Source: DASSBG01 sp035699085
GTDB lineage: Bacteria > Pseudomonadota > Gammaproteobacteria > Xanthomonadales > Rhodanobacteraceae
DNA length: 38,868 nucleotides
Direction: 5' to 3'
Assembly (NCBI GenBank): GCA_035699085.1
Contig: DASSBG010000035.1
Coordinates: 1-38,868, forward strand
The notes under the pieces were generated by a model. It was given only the letters and a program-made list of their open reading frames with translations. It was not told the origin of the DNA and made no database searches. This document shows, in pieces, positions 1 to 10,761 of the stretch (within the stretch, counting starts at the first letter, position 1; every line of letters starts with the position of its first letter). Made by a program: the position numbers and the translations under genes.

Positions 1-46
1 ACACGTGTTTGGCCAAATCAATCCCGATCGTCGTAACCTTGTTCAT
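1..46 (-). CDS. IS110-family transposase, N-terminal fragment cut by the window edge
   Basis: Only the first 15 codons lie inside the window. They read MNKVTTIGIDLAKHV, the usual opening of IS110-family DEDD transposases, where the Asp of GIDLAK is the first catalytic acidic residue. The ATG is at 46 on the minus strand and has a GGGAG ribosome-binding site just upstream. The rest of the element lies beyond position 1, so I cannot say whether it is intact or place its right end. IS110 enzymes recombine DNA without classic terminal inverted repeats. Confidence 0.8.
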   Translation of the reverse strand, partial: MNKVTTIGIDLAKHV

Positions 47-125
47 GGGCTCGCTCCCGGCAATTTTCGGTGGAAGTGACATCTCACCACCGCTGGCACC
101 AGATGCCTAATGCGCCGGGGGCGAG
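47..125 (-). ncRNA. Structured non-coding leader of the IS110 element; candidate bridge-RNA / RBS-masking region
   Basis: Read on the minus strand, a 12-base arm at 125-114 (CTCGCCCCCGGC) pairs with 61-50 (GCCGGGAGCGAG) with one mismatch. The second arm contains the transposase ribosome-binding site, so the fold would mask it. Inside the loop are two more hairpins: 68-73 with 87-92 (CGGTGG/CCACCG), and CTGG/CCAG around 93-102. IS110-group elements are known to encode a structured bridge RNA in the non-coding end upstream of the transposase. That this stretch is such an RNA is inference. The outer end of the element is not visible. Confidence 0.4.
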
Positions 126-141
126 TCCATGTGATTACGGC

Positions 142-380
142 CGTCGAAGTGGCTTCAACAAGATTCCGGATCCTGCCTTCGGCAGGTCCGGAATGACGGT
201 GGTGGCGGCGGCAATCTCGTGCGGTGCCGTGCACGAACCGTCCCACAGGTCACGGCCATCGCTCAGGTCGCGATCGACGGCGCAAGCGCGGGCATGGCGT
301 GTTGGGGTTCGCTGCGCTCACCGCCAACCTGCGGCCATCGAAGCGGCTTCAACAAGGTCCGGAATGACCGTGGTGGCGGC
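142..380. repeat. Two copies of a short dispersed repeat flanking a REP-like element
   Basis: The text CGAAG-T/C-GGCTTCAACAAG followed by a TCCGGAATGACSGTGGTGGCGGCG-like tail appears at about 145-212 and again at about 339-382. The first copy carries an extra internal hairpin (CCTGCCTTCGGCAGG, 172-186). Between them at 278-332 is a REP-like palindrome. No gene is visible in 47-509. Open frames here lack ribosome-binding sites and consist of repeat sequence. The location beside an IS110 end fits the family's preference for repetitive palindromic targets, but this is inference. Confidence 0.6.
278..332 (+). repeat. REP-like palindromic element, family A copy 1
   Basis: The core (301-332) begins GTTGGGGTTCGC and ends CCGCCAACCTGC, so GTTGG can pair with CCAAC and GGT with ACC around a GC-rich loop. 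A left arm (278-300, GCGCAAGCGCGGGC type) is also shared with the other copies. Further copies are at 10157-10210 (+), 36379-36434 (-) and 37359-37390 (+), with a degraded one at 36497-36530. Confidence 0.7.
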
Positions 381-509
381 GACTCACACTGTGCTCCGCT
401 TTCCTTCGCACTCTCCATCATTCCGGAGCCGCGCGTAGCGCTTACCGCTCACGCCTGCCGCTCACGGGGCCGCTATCATGGCGGGCACCAATCGATGGAG
501 AGCGAGCGA

Positions 510-1994
510 ATGTCGACCACCCGCCGACTGCGCGTCCAGGCGCCGGCCCGTGCCGTGCTGGCGCGCGGCATGGACGAGATCGTCAAGGAGCTGAAGCTGC
601 CGCAGGGGTTTCCGGCGGAGGTCGAGGCGGCGGCGGCGGCGGCGGCAAAAAATCCGCGGCTGCCGGATGAGGACCGCACGGACATCCCGCTGGTGACCAT
701 TGACCCGCCGGAATCGATGGATCTGGACCAGGCGATGCACGTCGAGCGTCGTGATGGCGGTTACCGCGTCTACTACGCCATCGCCGATGTCGCCGCCTTC
801 GTCCGCCCCGGCGACGCCATCGACATCGAGGCACGCCGTCGCGGCGAAACCTTGTACGGCGCCGACAGTGCCATCCCGCTGCACCCGACCGTGCTGTGCA
901 ATGGCGCCACCTCCCTGCTGCCTGACCAGCTGCGCCCGGCGCTGCTGTGGACCATCGATCTGGACACTGGCGGTGAAGGCATCGCCGTCGACGTCCATCG
1001 CGCGCGCGTGCGCAGCCGCGCCAAGCTCAACTATGCAGGCGTGCAAGCCGAGATCGACGCCGGCACCGCCGACCCGATGTGGGCGGTGCTGCGCGAGATC
1101 GGCGAGCTGCGCGCGGCGCGCGAGAAGCGTCGCGGTGGCGTCAGCCTGCCGCTGCCCGAGCAGGAGATCCGGGTCGACGACGACGGCCGCTGGCACCTCG
1201 AGCATCGCGGACGGCTGGCGGTCGAGAACTGGAACGAGCAGATTTCGCTGCTGACGGGCATGGCGGCGGCGCACATCATGGTGAAGGGCCGCATCGGTCT
1301 GCTGCGCACGCTGCCGCCGCCACCGCACTGGGCCATCGAGCGCCTGCGCCGCAGCGCGCGCGGCCTGCACATCGACTGGCCTGCAGGCCTCGACTACGCC
1401 GGCTTCATCGCCACGCTCGATCCGGCCCGGCCGCACCACATCGCCATGTTGATCGCCTGCACCACCGTGTTGCGCGGCGCCGGTTACGCGGCCTTCGATG
1501 GCGAGCTGCCGGAGCAGCCGCTGCAGTCGGCACTGGCGGCGGAATATGCCCACGCGACGGCGCCGCTTCGCCGGCTTGTCGACCGCTTCGTCGGCGAAAC
1601 CTGCGTAGCGCTCTGTGCCGGCGAGCCAGTACCGGACTGGGTCCGCGAGGCGTTGCCGACGCTGCCCGACATCATGCAGTCGGCCGGCCAACGCGCCTCC
1701 CGCTACGAGCACGCGGTGCTGAACCTGGCGGAGGCCGCGCTGCTGTCGGCGCGGGTCGGCGAGCACTTCGCAGGCGTGGTCGTCGATCTGGACCGCCACG
1801 ACCCGCAGCGCGGCGACGTGATGATTGCCGACCCGGCCATCCAGGCCAAGGTCGATGGCCCGAGGCCGCTGCCGCTCGGCGAGGACGTGCAGGTCACGCT
1901 GGCCGAAGCGGATCCGGCAACGCGCACGACGCGCTTCAGCTACGGGACTGCCGAAACCGCGGAACAGCCCGAGAAAACGACGGCAGGTGATTGA
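510..1994 (+). CDS. RNB-domain ribonuclease (RNase II/R superfamily, short form)
   Basis: This 494-residue protein carries an RNase II/R catalytic domain, predicted to degrade single-stranded RNA 3'-to-5' in the cytoplasm. The metal-binding segment TIDPPESMDLDQA (residues 63-75) keeps Asp65, Asp71 and Asp73. The fourth Asp of RNase II is Gln74, as I recall for the short RNB proteins of actinobacteria and Xanthomonas relatives. A later TAPLRRLVDRF motif matches the conserved arginine region. There are no recognisable cold-shock or S1 domains, so it is much shorter than RNase R. The ATG at 510 was chosen because GGAG lies 9 bases upstream; upstream in-frame codons run through repeats. A (GGC)7 tract at 626-646 followed by A6 encodes an alanine run (residues 39-46) and may be slippage-prone. 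It converges on gyrA. The family is clear; the substrate is unknown. Confidence 0.85.
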   Translation: MSTTRRLRVQAPARAVLARGMDEIVKELKLPQGFPAEVEAAAAAAAKNPRLPDEDRTDIPLVTIDPPESMDLDQAMHVERRDGGYRVYYAIADVAAFVRPGDAIDIEARRRGETLYGADSAIPLHPTVLCNGATSLLPDQLRPALLWTIDLDTGGEGIAVDVHRARVRSRAKLNYAGVQAEIDAGTADPMWAVLREIGELRAAREKRRGGVSLPLPEQEIRVDDDGRWHLEHRGRLAVENWNEQISLLTGMAAAHIMVKGRIGLLRTLPPPPHWAIERLRRSARGLHIDWPAGLDYAGFIATLDPARPHHIAMLIACTTVLRGAGYAAFDGELPEQPLQSALAAEYAHATAPLRRLVDRFVGETCVALCAGEPVPDWVREALPTLPDIMQSAGQRASRYEHAVLNLAEAALLSARVGEHFAGVVVDLDRHDPQRGDVMIADPAIQAKVDGPRPLPLGEDVQVTLAEADPATRTTRFSYGTAETAEQPEKTTAGD

Positions 1995-2006
1995 TTTTTT
2001 TTGGGA

Positions 2007-2032
2007 TGGGGACCGGGGACCGGGGACGGGTC
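2007..2032. repeat. Heptad array (GGGGACC)n downstream of the RNB gene
   Basis: Three imperfect 7-base units of GGGGACC type follow the RNB stop codon by about 12 bases, after a run of eight T (1995-2002). The same unit in the opposite orientation occurs after nuoN (16778-16803) and between nuoM and nuoL (20028-20052). The region 1995-2258 holds no gene. Besides this array it contains a GCCTGC-GT-GCAGGC hairpin near 2064-2077, a REP at 2179-2205 and the gyrA hairpin. Confidence 0.75.
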
Positions 2033-2178
2033 CAGCGCCACCGCGATAGCGTTTCGCAGTAGCCTGCGTGCAGGCGAACTGCCCGCCCGCGAGGCATGGA
2101 CGGTCTCGCGCAGGCCCGGCAGATCGCGCACGGGTGCGCTCGTACGAAAGGCGGATCCGTGCCGGCGGCCGGTGCTTT

Positions 2179-2205
2179 CGTGGGAGCGCGCCTGCGCGCG
2201 ACACG
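2179..2205 (+). repeat. REP-like palindrome, family B (GTGGGAGCGCGC type)
   Basis: The sequence begins CGTGGGAGCGCGCC and its core CGCGC-CT-GCGCG is a perfect hairpin. It resembles the GTGGGAGCG...CGCGA repetitive extragenic palindromes known from Pseudomonas and Xanthomonas relatives. I see one copy in this window, just beyond the gyrA stop codon. Confidence 0.6.
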
Positions 2206-2213
2206 TCGGCCGG

Positions 2214-2235
2214 CTGACCGGGGAAATCCGGTCAG
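2214..2235 (-). terminator. Hairpin downstream of gyrA
   Basis: CTGACCGG (2214-2221) and CCGGTCAG (2228-2235) form a perfect 8-bp stem with a 6-base loop, 23 bases after the gyrA stop codon. There is no U-run on the gyrA side, so it may stabilise the 3' end or act with Rho rather than be a full intrinsic terminator. Confidence 0.5.
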
Positions 2236-2258
2236 ACCGGTCGCGCCCGGGTGAGGGT

Positions 2259-4898
<2,640 letters not shown>

Positions 4899-4980
4899 TC
4901 AGGGGCTTCCTTGGTTGTCAGGAGGCATCATCGGGGCCTGCACTGGGCGGCGCCCGCGATGCGTATTCGGGAAGCCCGAA

Positions 4981-4986
4981 AGTATA
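4981..4986 (-). promoter_or_regulatory. Putative -10 element of the gyrA promoter
   Basis: On the minus strand TATACT sits 83 bases before the gyrA ATG, preceded by TGTGG, close to an extended -10. No good -35 hexamer is found at 16-18 bases. It lies between the end of the GtrA-like gene and gyrA, so gyrA probably has its own transcript. Confidence 0.5.
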
Positions 4987-5035
4987 CCACAGCCGGCGCC
5001 TAAACAGAAGCCTAAAGCCGTTAGCAATCAGCTAC

Positions 5036-5439
5036 TTACGAGGCACTTTCCCGGCCGTTGAAAACCACTGCCCGGGCGGTCGTGAAATTGACCGCCGCAG
5101 CCGCCAACGAGCCCGCCGCCACGCCAAGCACCGGCCACGCCCGCACCAACGGCAGCAGCGCCAGCAGCAGCGCGTAGAGGCCGTAGTTGAGCGCTGCGCC
5201 GGTACTCATCACCGCCATCCAGCGCAGCCACTCGCTGGCCGTGCGATGACGGCGGCGATGGGCAAACGTGACGTTGCGGTTCCACCACCAGGTGACGCTG
5301 GCGGCCGCGACAAACGAAAGGAGGCGGGCCAGGTAGGGGTCCCAGTCCGCGACCTTGACCAGCGCCTCGACGATGCCGGCATCGATGGCGAACCCAAGCA
5401 CGCCGCCCACTGCAAACAGCGCGACCTGGTGCCGCAGCC

Positions 5440-5443
<4 letters not shown>
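5036..5443 (-). CDS. GtrA-like family membrane protein
   Basis: This small (135-residue) hydrophobic protein has about four membrane segments. The first is near residues 6-26 (ALFAVGGVLGFAIDAG); the others cover roughly 36-50, 74-92 and 98-118. A basic WWWNRNVTF segment follows the second helix. This matches the GtrA/DPMS1 family, thought to flip or assist use of lipid-linked sugars in cell-surface glycosylation. The start is taken as GTG at 5443, which overlaps the mtnA stop (GTGA); no Shine-Dalgarno is seen, so translation is probably coupled to mtnA. No partner glycosyltransferase is adjacent; the GT2 gene at 33592 is far away. The function of this member is not known. Confidence 0.8.
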
Positions 5444-6474
<1,031 letters not shown>

Positions 6475-6480
6475 CGCATC

Positions 6481-6486
6481 ATTATC
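6481..6486 (-). promoter_or_regulatory. Putative -10 element of mtnA (leaderless start)
   Basis: GATAAT on the minus strand lies 6 bases before the mtnA ATG. With normal spacing, transcription would begin at the start codon. The -35 candidate at 17 bases (TTCGTG) is weak. Confidence 0.35.
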
Positions 6487-6525
6487 GCGCAGCTGCCGCG
6501 GACCACGAACAAGCCGGATACGACA

Positions 6526-6552
6526 ACGCCCGGGCCTTGCGGCACCGGGCGT
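6526..6552 (-). terminator. Hairpin downstream of pnp
   Basis: ACGCCCGG (6526-6533) and CCGGGCGT (6545-6552) form an 8-bp GC-rich stem with an 11-base loop, 26 bases after the pnp stop. No strong U-run follows. It probably ends or protects the rpsO-pnp transcript. Confidence 0.5.
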
Positions 6553-6578
6553 CGGCGGTCGGCCGCGGGCGCGGTCGA

Positions 6579-8681
<2,103 letters not shown>

Positions 8682-8704
8682 GATGTTCTCCTCAGGCTCG
8701 GTGA

Positions 8705-8974
8705 TCAACGGCGCAAGCCGAGGCGTTCGATCAGACTCTGGTAGCGCGCCGCATCCCGCTTCTTCAGGTACGTGAGCAGGCGGCGACGCTGGTTGACCAG
8801 CTTCAGCAGGCCACGGCGGGAATGGTGGTCCTGCTTGTGGGTCTGGAAATGTCCGGTCAGGTGGCCGATGCGCGCGGACAGCAGGGCAACCTGCACCTCC
8901 GGCGAACCGGTGTCATTGTCCGCGCGCTTGTAGTCGGCAATGATCTGGCTGGTCTGTTCAGTGGTGAGCGGCAT
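8705..8974 (-). CDS. rpsO: 30S ribosomal protein S15
   Basis: S15 binds 16S rRNA early in 30S assembly and forms bridge contacts with the 50S subunit. The protein is 89 residues, exactly the E. coli length, and begins MPLTTEQTSQIIADYKR. It carries the conserved DTGSPEVQVALL, HLTGHFQTHKQDHHSRRGLL and RRRLLTYLKKRD regions. The ATG at 8974 has GAGGAA about 10 bases upstream; codons further upstream are leader sequence. The gene has its own promoter and a strongly folded leader (9006-9053), which suggests S15 autoregulation as known in other bacteria. Confidence 0.98.
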   Translation of the reverse strand: MPLTTEQTSQIIADYKRADNDTGSPEVQVALLSARIGHLTGHFQTHKQDHHSRRGLLKLVNQRRRLLTYLKKRDAARYQSLIERLGLRR

Positions 8975-9005
8975 GGGTCGATGGTTCCTCGGATCTCGAT
9001 GATGC

Positions 9006-9053
9006 GCGGAACTTGCGCCACGCCACCGCTCGATGGCGTCGCGCAAGCCCCGC
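9006..9053 (-). promoter_or_regulatory. Folded rpsO leader, candidate S15 autoregulatory RNA
   Basis: On the minus strand the leader folds into one long hairpin. GCGG pairs with CCGC at the base (9053-9050 with 9009-9006), CTTGCGC with GCGCAAG (9047-9041 with 9018-9012), and ACGCCA with TGGCGT (9039-9034 with 9025-9020). Small internal bulges separate the segments. It lies 31 bases before the rpsO ATG. S15 controls its own mRNA through leader structures in several bacteria; assigning that role here is inference. Confidence 0.5.
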
Positions 9054-9083
9054 AGGAATGGTTTGCCTCACGGCAAGCTGGCC

Positions 9084-9113
9084 ATTATAGCCCGCGCGTG
9101 GGCCCTGCAACAA
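9084..9113 (-). promoter_or_regulatory. rpsO-pnp promoter
   Basis: On the minus strand a perfect TATAAT (9084-9089) lies 18 bases after TTGTTG (9108-9113). The spacer contains a GGGCCC...GCGCGGGC inverted repeat. Transcription would start near 9077 and give a leader of about 100 bases. In E. coli rpsO also has its own promoter inside this gene cluster. Confidence 0.65.
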
Positions 9114-9141
9114 GGTTGCGTTGGGGCGTCTGTCGACGCCT

Positions 9142-10062
9142 TCAGCCGTCGTCAGCGACGCTGTGGAAGCCGCGTCGGCAGTGCAGCGTGCCGGCGGCGT
9201 CGATCTCGCCCAGTCCCAGCAGCGCCCCGCCCGGCCCGGACACCACGCAGACCGCCACTGCCGGCGCTGGTTTGGCCAGCTTCTGGCCTTGCTGGAAGCG
9301 GCGCGCTTCGGCCTCGTCCAAGGCCACCTGCGGCAGGTGCGCCAGCGCCTGGGCGAGCGGCAATACGCAGGCCCGCAAGGCAGGCTCGTCGCCGGCGTCG
9401 GCCATCTGCTGCAGCGCCTCCAACGTGACCATGTCGGGCTCGCGGAACGGCTCGACCCACAGGCGCCGCAGGGCGACCAGATGGGCGCCGCAGCCCAGTG
9501 CCTCGCCGAGGTCACGGACCAGGCTGCGCACGTAGGTGCCGGTGCCGCACTCGATGGACAGGTGCAGGTCATCGCCGTCGCGGTGATCGAGCTCGAAGCG
9601 CTGCACCTCGACTTCGCGCGGTGGCGCGACCACGTCCTCGCCACGGCGCGCACGCGTGTACAGCGGCACGCCGCCCTGCTTCAGCGCCGAGTACACAGGC
9701 GGCACCTGGATGATGCGGCCGCGCAGCGGCGCCAGCGCCGCCTCGATGGTCGCCGTATCCAGCGCCGGCACCGGGCGCGTCGCCAGCACCGCGCCCTCGC
9801 TGTCGCCGCTATCGGTGCTGACGCCGAGGCGCGCCACGGCCTGGTAGGCCTTGCGCGAGCGCAACAGCAGCCCGGCGACCTTGGTCGCCTCGCCAAGGCA
9901 GATCGGCAGCAGGCCGGTGGCAAGCGGATCGAGGCTGCCGGTGTGGCCGGCCTTGGGCCGACCGAAGAGCCGTCGCACGCGCTGCAGGGCGGCGTTGGAC
10001 GACAGCCCGGCGGGCTTGTCGAGCAGGATGATGCCGGTGGGTGCGGTAGGGGTTTGTGGCAT
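9142..10062 (-). CDS. truB: tRNA pseudouridine(55) synthase
   Basis: TruB makes pseudouridine 55 in the T-loop of elongator tRNAs. The 306-residue protein has the catalytic motif GHTGSLDPLATG with Asp45, the VPPVYSALKQGG segment and the GTGTYVRSLVRDLG motif. A C-terminal PUA-like region starts near residue 245. The length is normal for the family. The ATG at 10062 opens MPQTPTAPTGIILLDKPAG, matching the usual start; the ribosome-binding site is weak. It follows rbfA after a 178-base gap containing a heptad array and a REP. The promoter for rpsO begins just after its stop. Confidence 0.96.
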   Translation of the reverse strand: MPQTPTAPTGIILLDKPAGLSSNAALQRVRRLFGRPKAGHTGSLDPLATGLLPICLGEATKVAGLLLRSRKAYQAVARLGVSTDSGDSEGAVLATRPVPALDTATIEAALAPLRGRIIQVPPVYSALKQGGVPLYTRARRGEDVVAPPREVEVQRFELDHRDGDDLHLSIECGTGTYVRSLVRDLGEALGCGAHLVALRRLWVEPFREPDMVTLEALQQMADAGDEPALRACVLPLAQALAHLPQVALDEAEARRFQQGQKLAKPAPAVAVCVVSGPGGALLGLGEIDAAGTLHCRRGFHSVADDG

Positions 10063-10100
10063 GGGGCGCGGGGCGCGGCTGGCAGCGTGGCTTCGTTGGG

Positions 10101-10126
10101 CCGGGACCGGGGACCAGGGACCGGGA
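10101..10126. repeat. Heptad array (GGGACCG/GGGGACC) between rbfA and truB
   Basis: About three and a half 7-base units (GGGACCG, GGGACCA, GGGACCG) lie 38 bases upstream of truB inside the operon. They belong to the same family as the arrays at 2007, 16778, 20028 and 26956. Confidence 0.7.
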
Positions 10127-10156
10127 AAAGCAAAAGTGTTCGGATCGCCGTTTAGG

Positions 10157-10210
10157 GCGCGAGGGGCGGGTTGCGCGTGTTGGGGTTCGCTTCGCTCACC
10201 GCCAACCTAC
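10157..10210 (+). repeat. REP-like palindromic element, family A copy 2
   Basis: The core at 10179-10210 begins GTTGGGGTTCGC and ends CCGCCAACCTAC. The left arm (GCGCGAGGGGCGGG, from 10157) matches that of copy 1 at 278. It sits 30 bases from the rbfA stop codon, inside the operon. Confidence 0.75.
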
Positions 10211-10240
10211 AAAAGCCGCTCCGTCTCGCCTGTCGCGGCC

Positions 10241-10600
10241 TCAAAGGCGGCCGGCGTCTTTTTCGCGTTGCAGCAGCGACTCGATGCGTTGGGCCTTGTC
10301 GGCGGAGTCGTCGTAGCGGAAGTGCAGCTCCGGCACCCGGCGCATGCGCATGCTGCGCGAGAGCAGGCGGCGGAATTCGCCGGCCATCGCGTTCAACTCC
10401 TTGACCGCGGCCGTCGCCTCCTCGGCCTGCAGCAGCGTGACCCAGACGGTGGCCGAGTCGAAGTCCTTGGTCACCTCGACATCGATGACGCTGGTTTCCG
10501 GCAACGCATGGTCGCGCACCGCGCGGTGCACCAGCGTGCCCAACTCGCGGCGCAGCTCGGCAGCCACCCGGTCAGCTCGCTTGAAGTCTCTTGAAGGCAT
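10241..10600 (-). CDS. rbfA: 30S ribosome-binding factor A
   Basis: RbfA helps late maturation of the 30S subunit (16S rRNA 5' end, helix 1), notably in the cold. The 119-residue protein has the single KH-like fold pattern: RADRVAAELRRELGTLVHR at the N-terminus, VIDVEVTKDFDSATVWVTLL in the middle and SRSMRMRRVPELHFRYDDS towards the end. The length is typical. The ATG at 10600 is directly preceded by a heptad array (10601-10630) instead of a clear Shine-Dalgarno; the GGG/GGAG runs of the array may serve as one. It lies between infB and truB, the standard order. Confidence 0.95.
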   Translation of the reverse strand: MPSRDFKRADRVAAELRRELGTLVHRAVRDHALPETSVIDVEVTKDFDSATVWVTLLQAEEATAAVKELNAMAGEFRRLLSRSMRMRRVPELHFRYDDSADKAQRIESLLQREKDAGRL

Positions 10601-10742
10601 GGGAATGGGGAATGGAGAATGGGGAATCGGAAAAACGCGCAGCCGGTCGCCGGGTGACGGCGATCATTCCGGCGCGTGGCGGGCGTGGGCAACCGGGAAT
10701 GGAATCGGAGCTCCGATTCCCCATTCCCGATTCCCCATTCCC
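10601..10742. repeat. Inverted heptad arrays (GGGAATG)n in the infB-rbfA spacer
   Basis: Positions 10601-10630 are four GGGAATG-type heptads. Positions 10713-10742 are the inverted counterpart, and the two arms match at 28 of 30 positions around an 82-base spacer. Next to the second arm is a perfect 20-bp palindrome, GGAATCGGAGCTCCGATTCC (10701-10720). The pair fills most of the gap between the infB stop and the rbfA start, so the transcript can form a long stem right before the rbfA ATG. There is no gene in the gap. Confidence 0.85.
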
Positions 10743-10761
10743 GACGTTGCAGCGCCGAGCG

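Noticed and set aside
1995..2002. Run of eight T after the RNB stop as an intrinsic terminator
   Set aside because: I see no stable hairpin directly upstream of the run.
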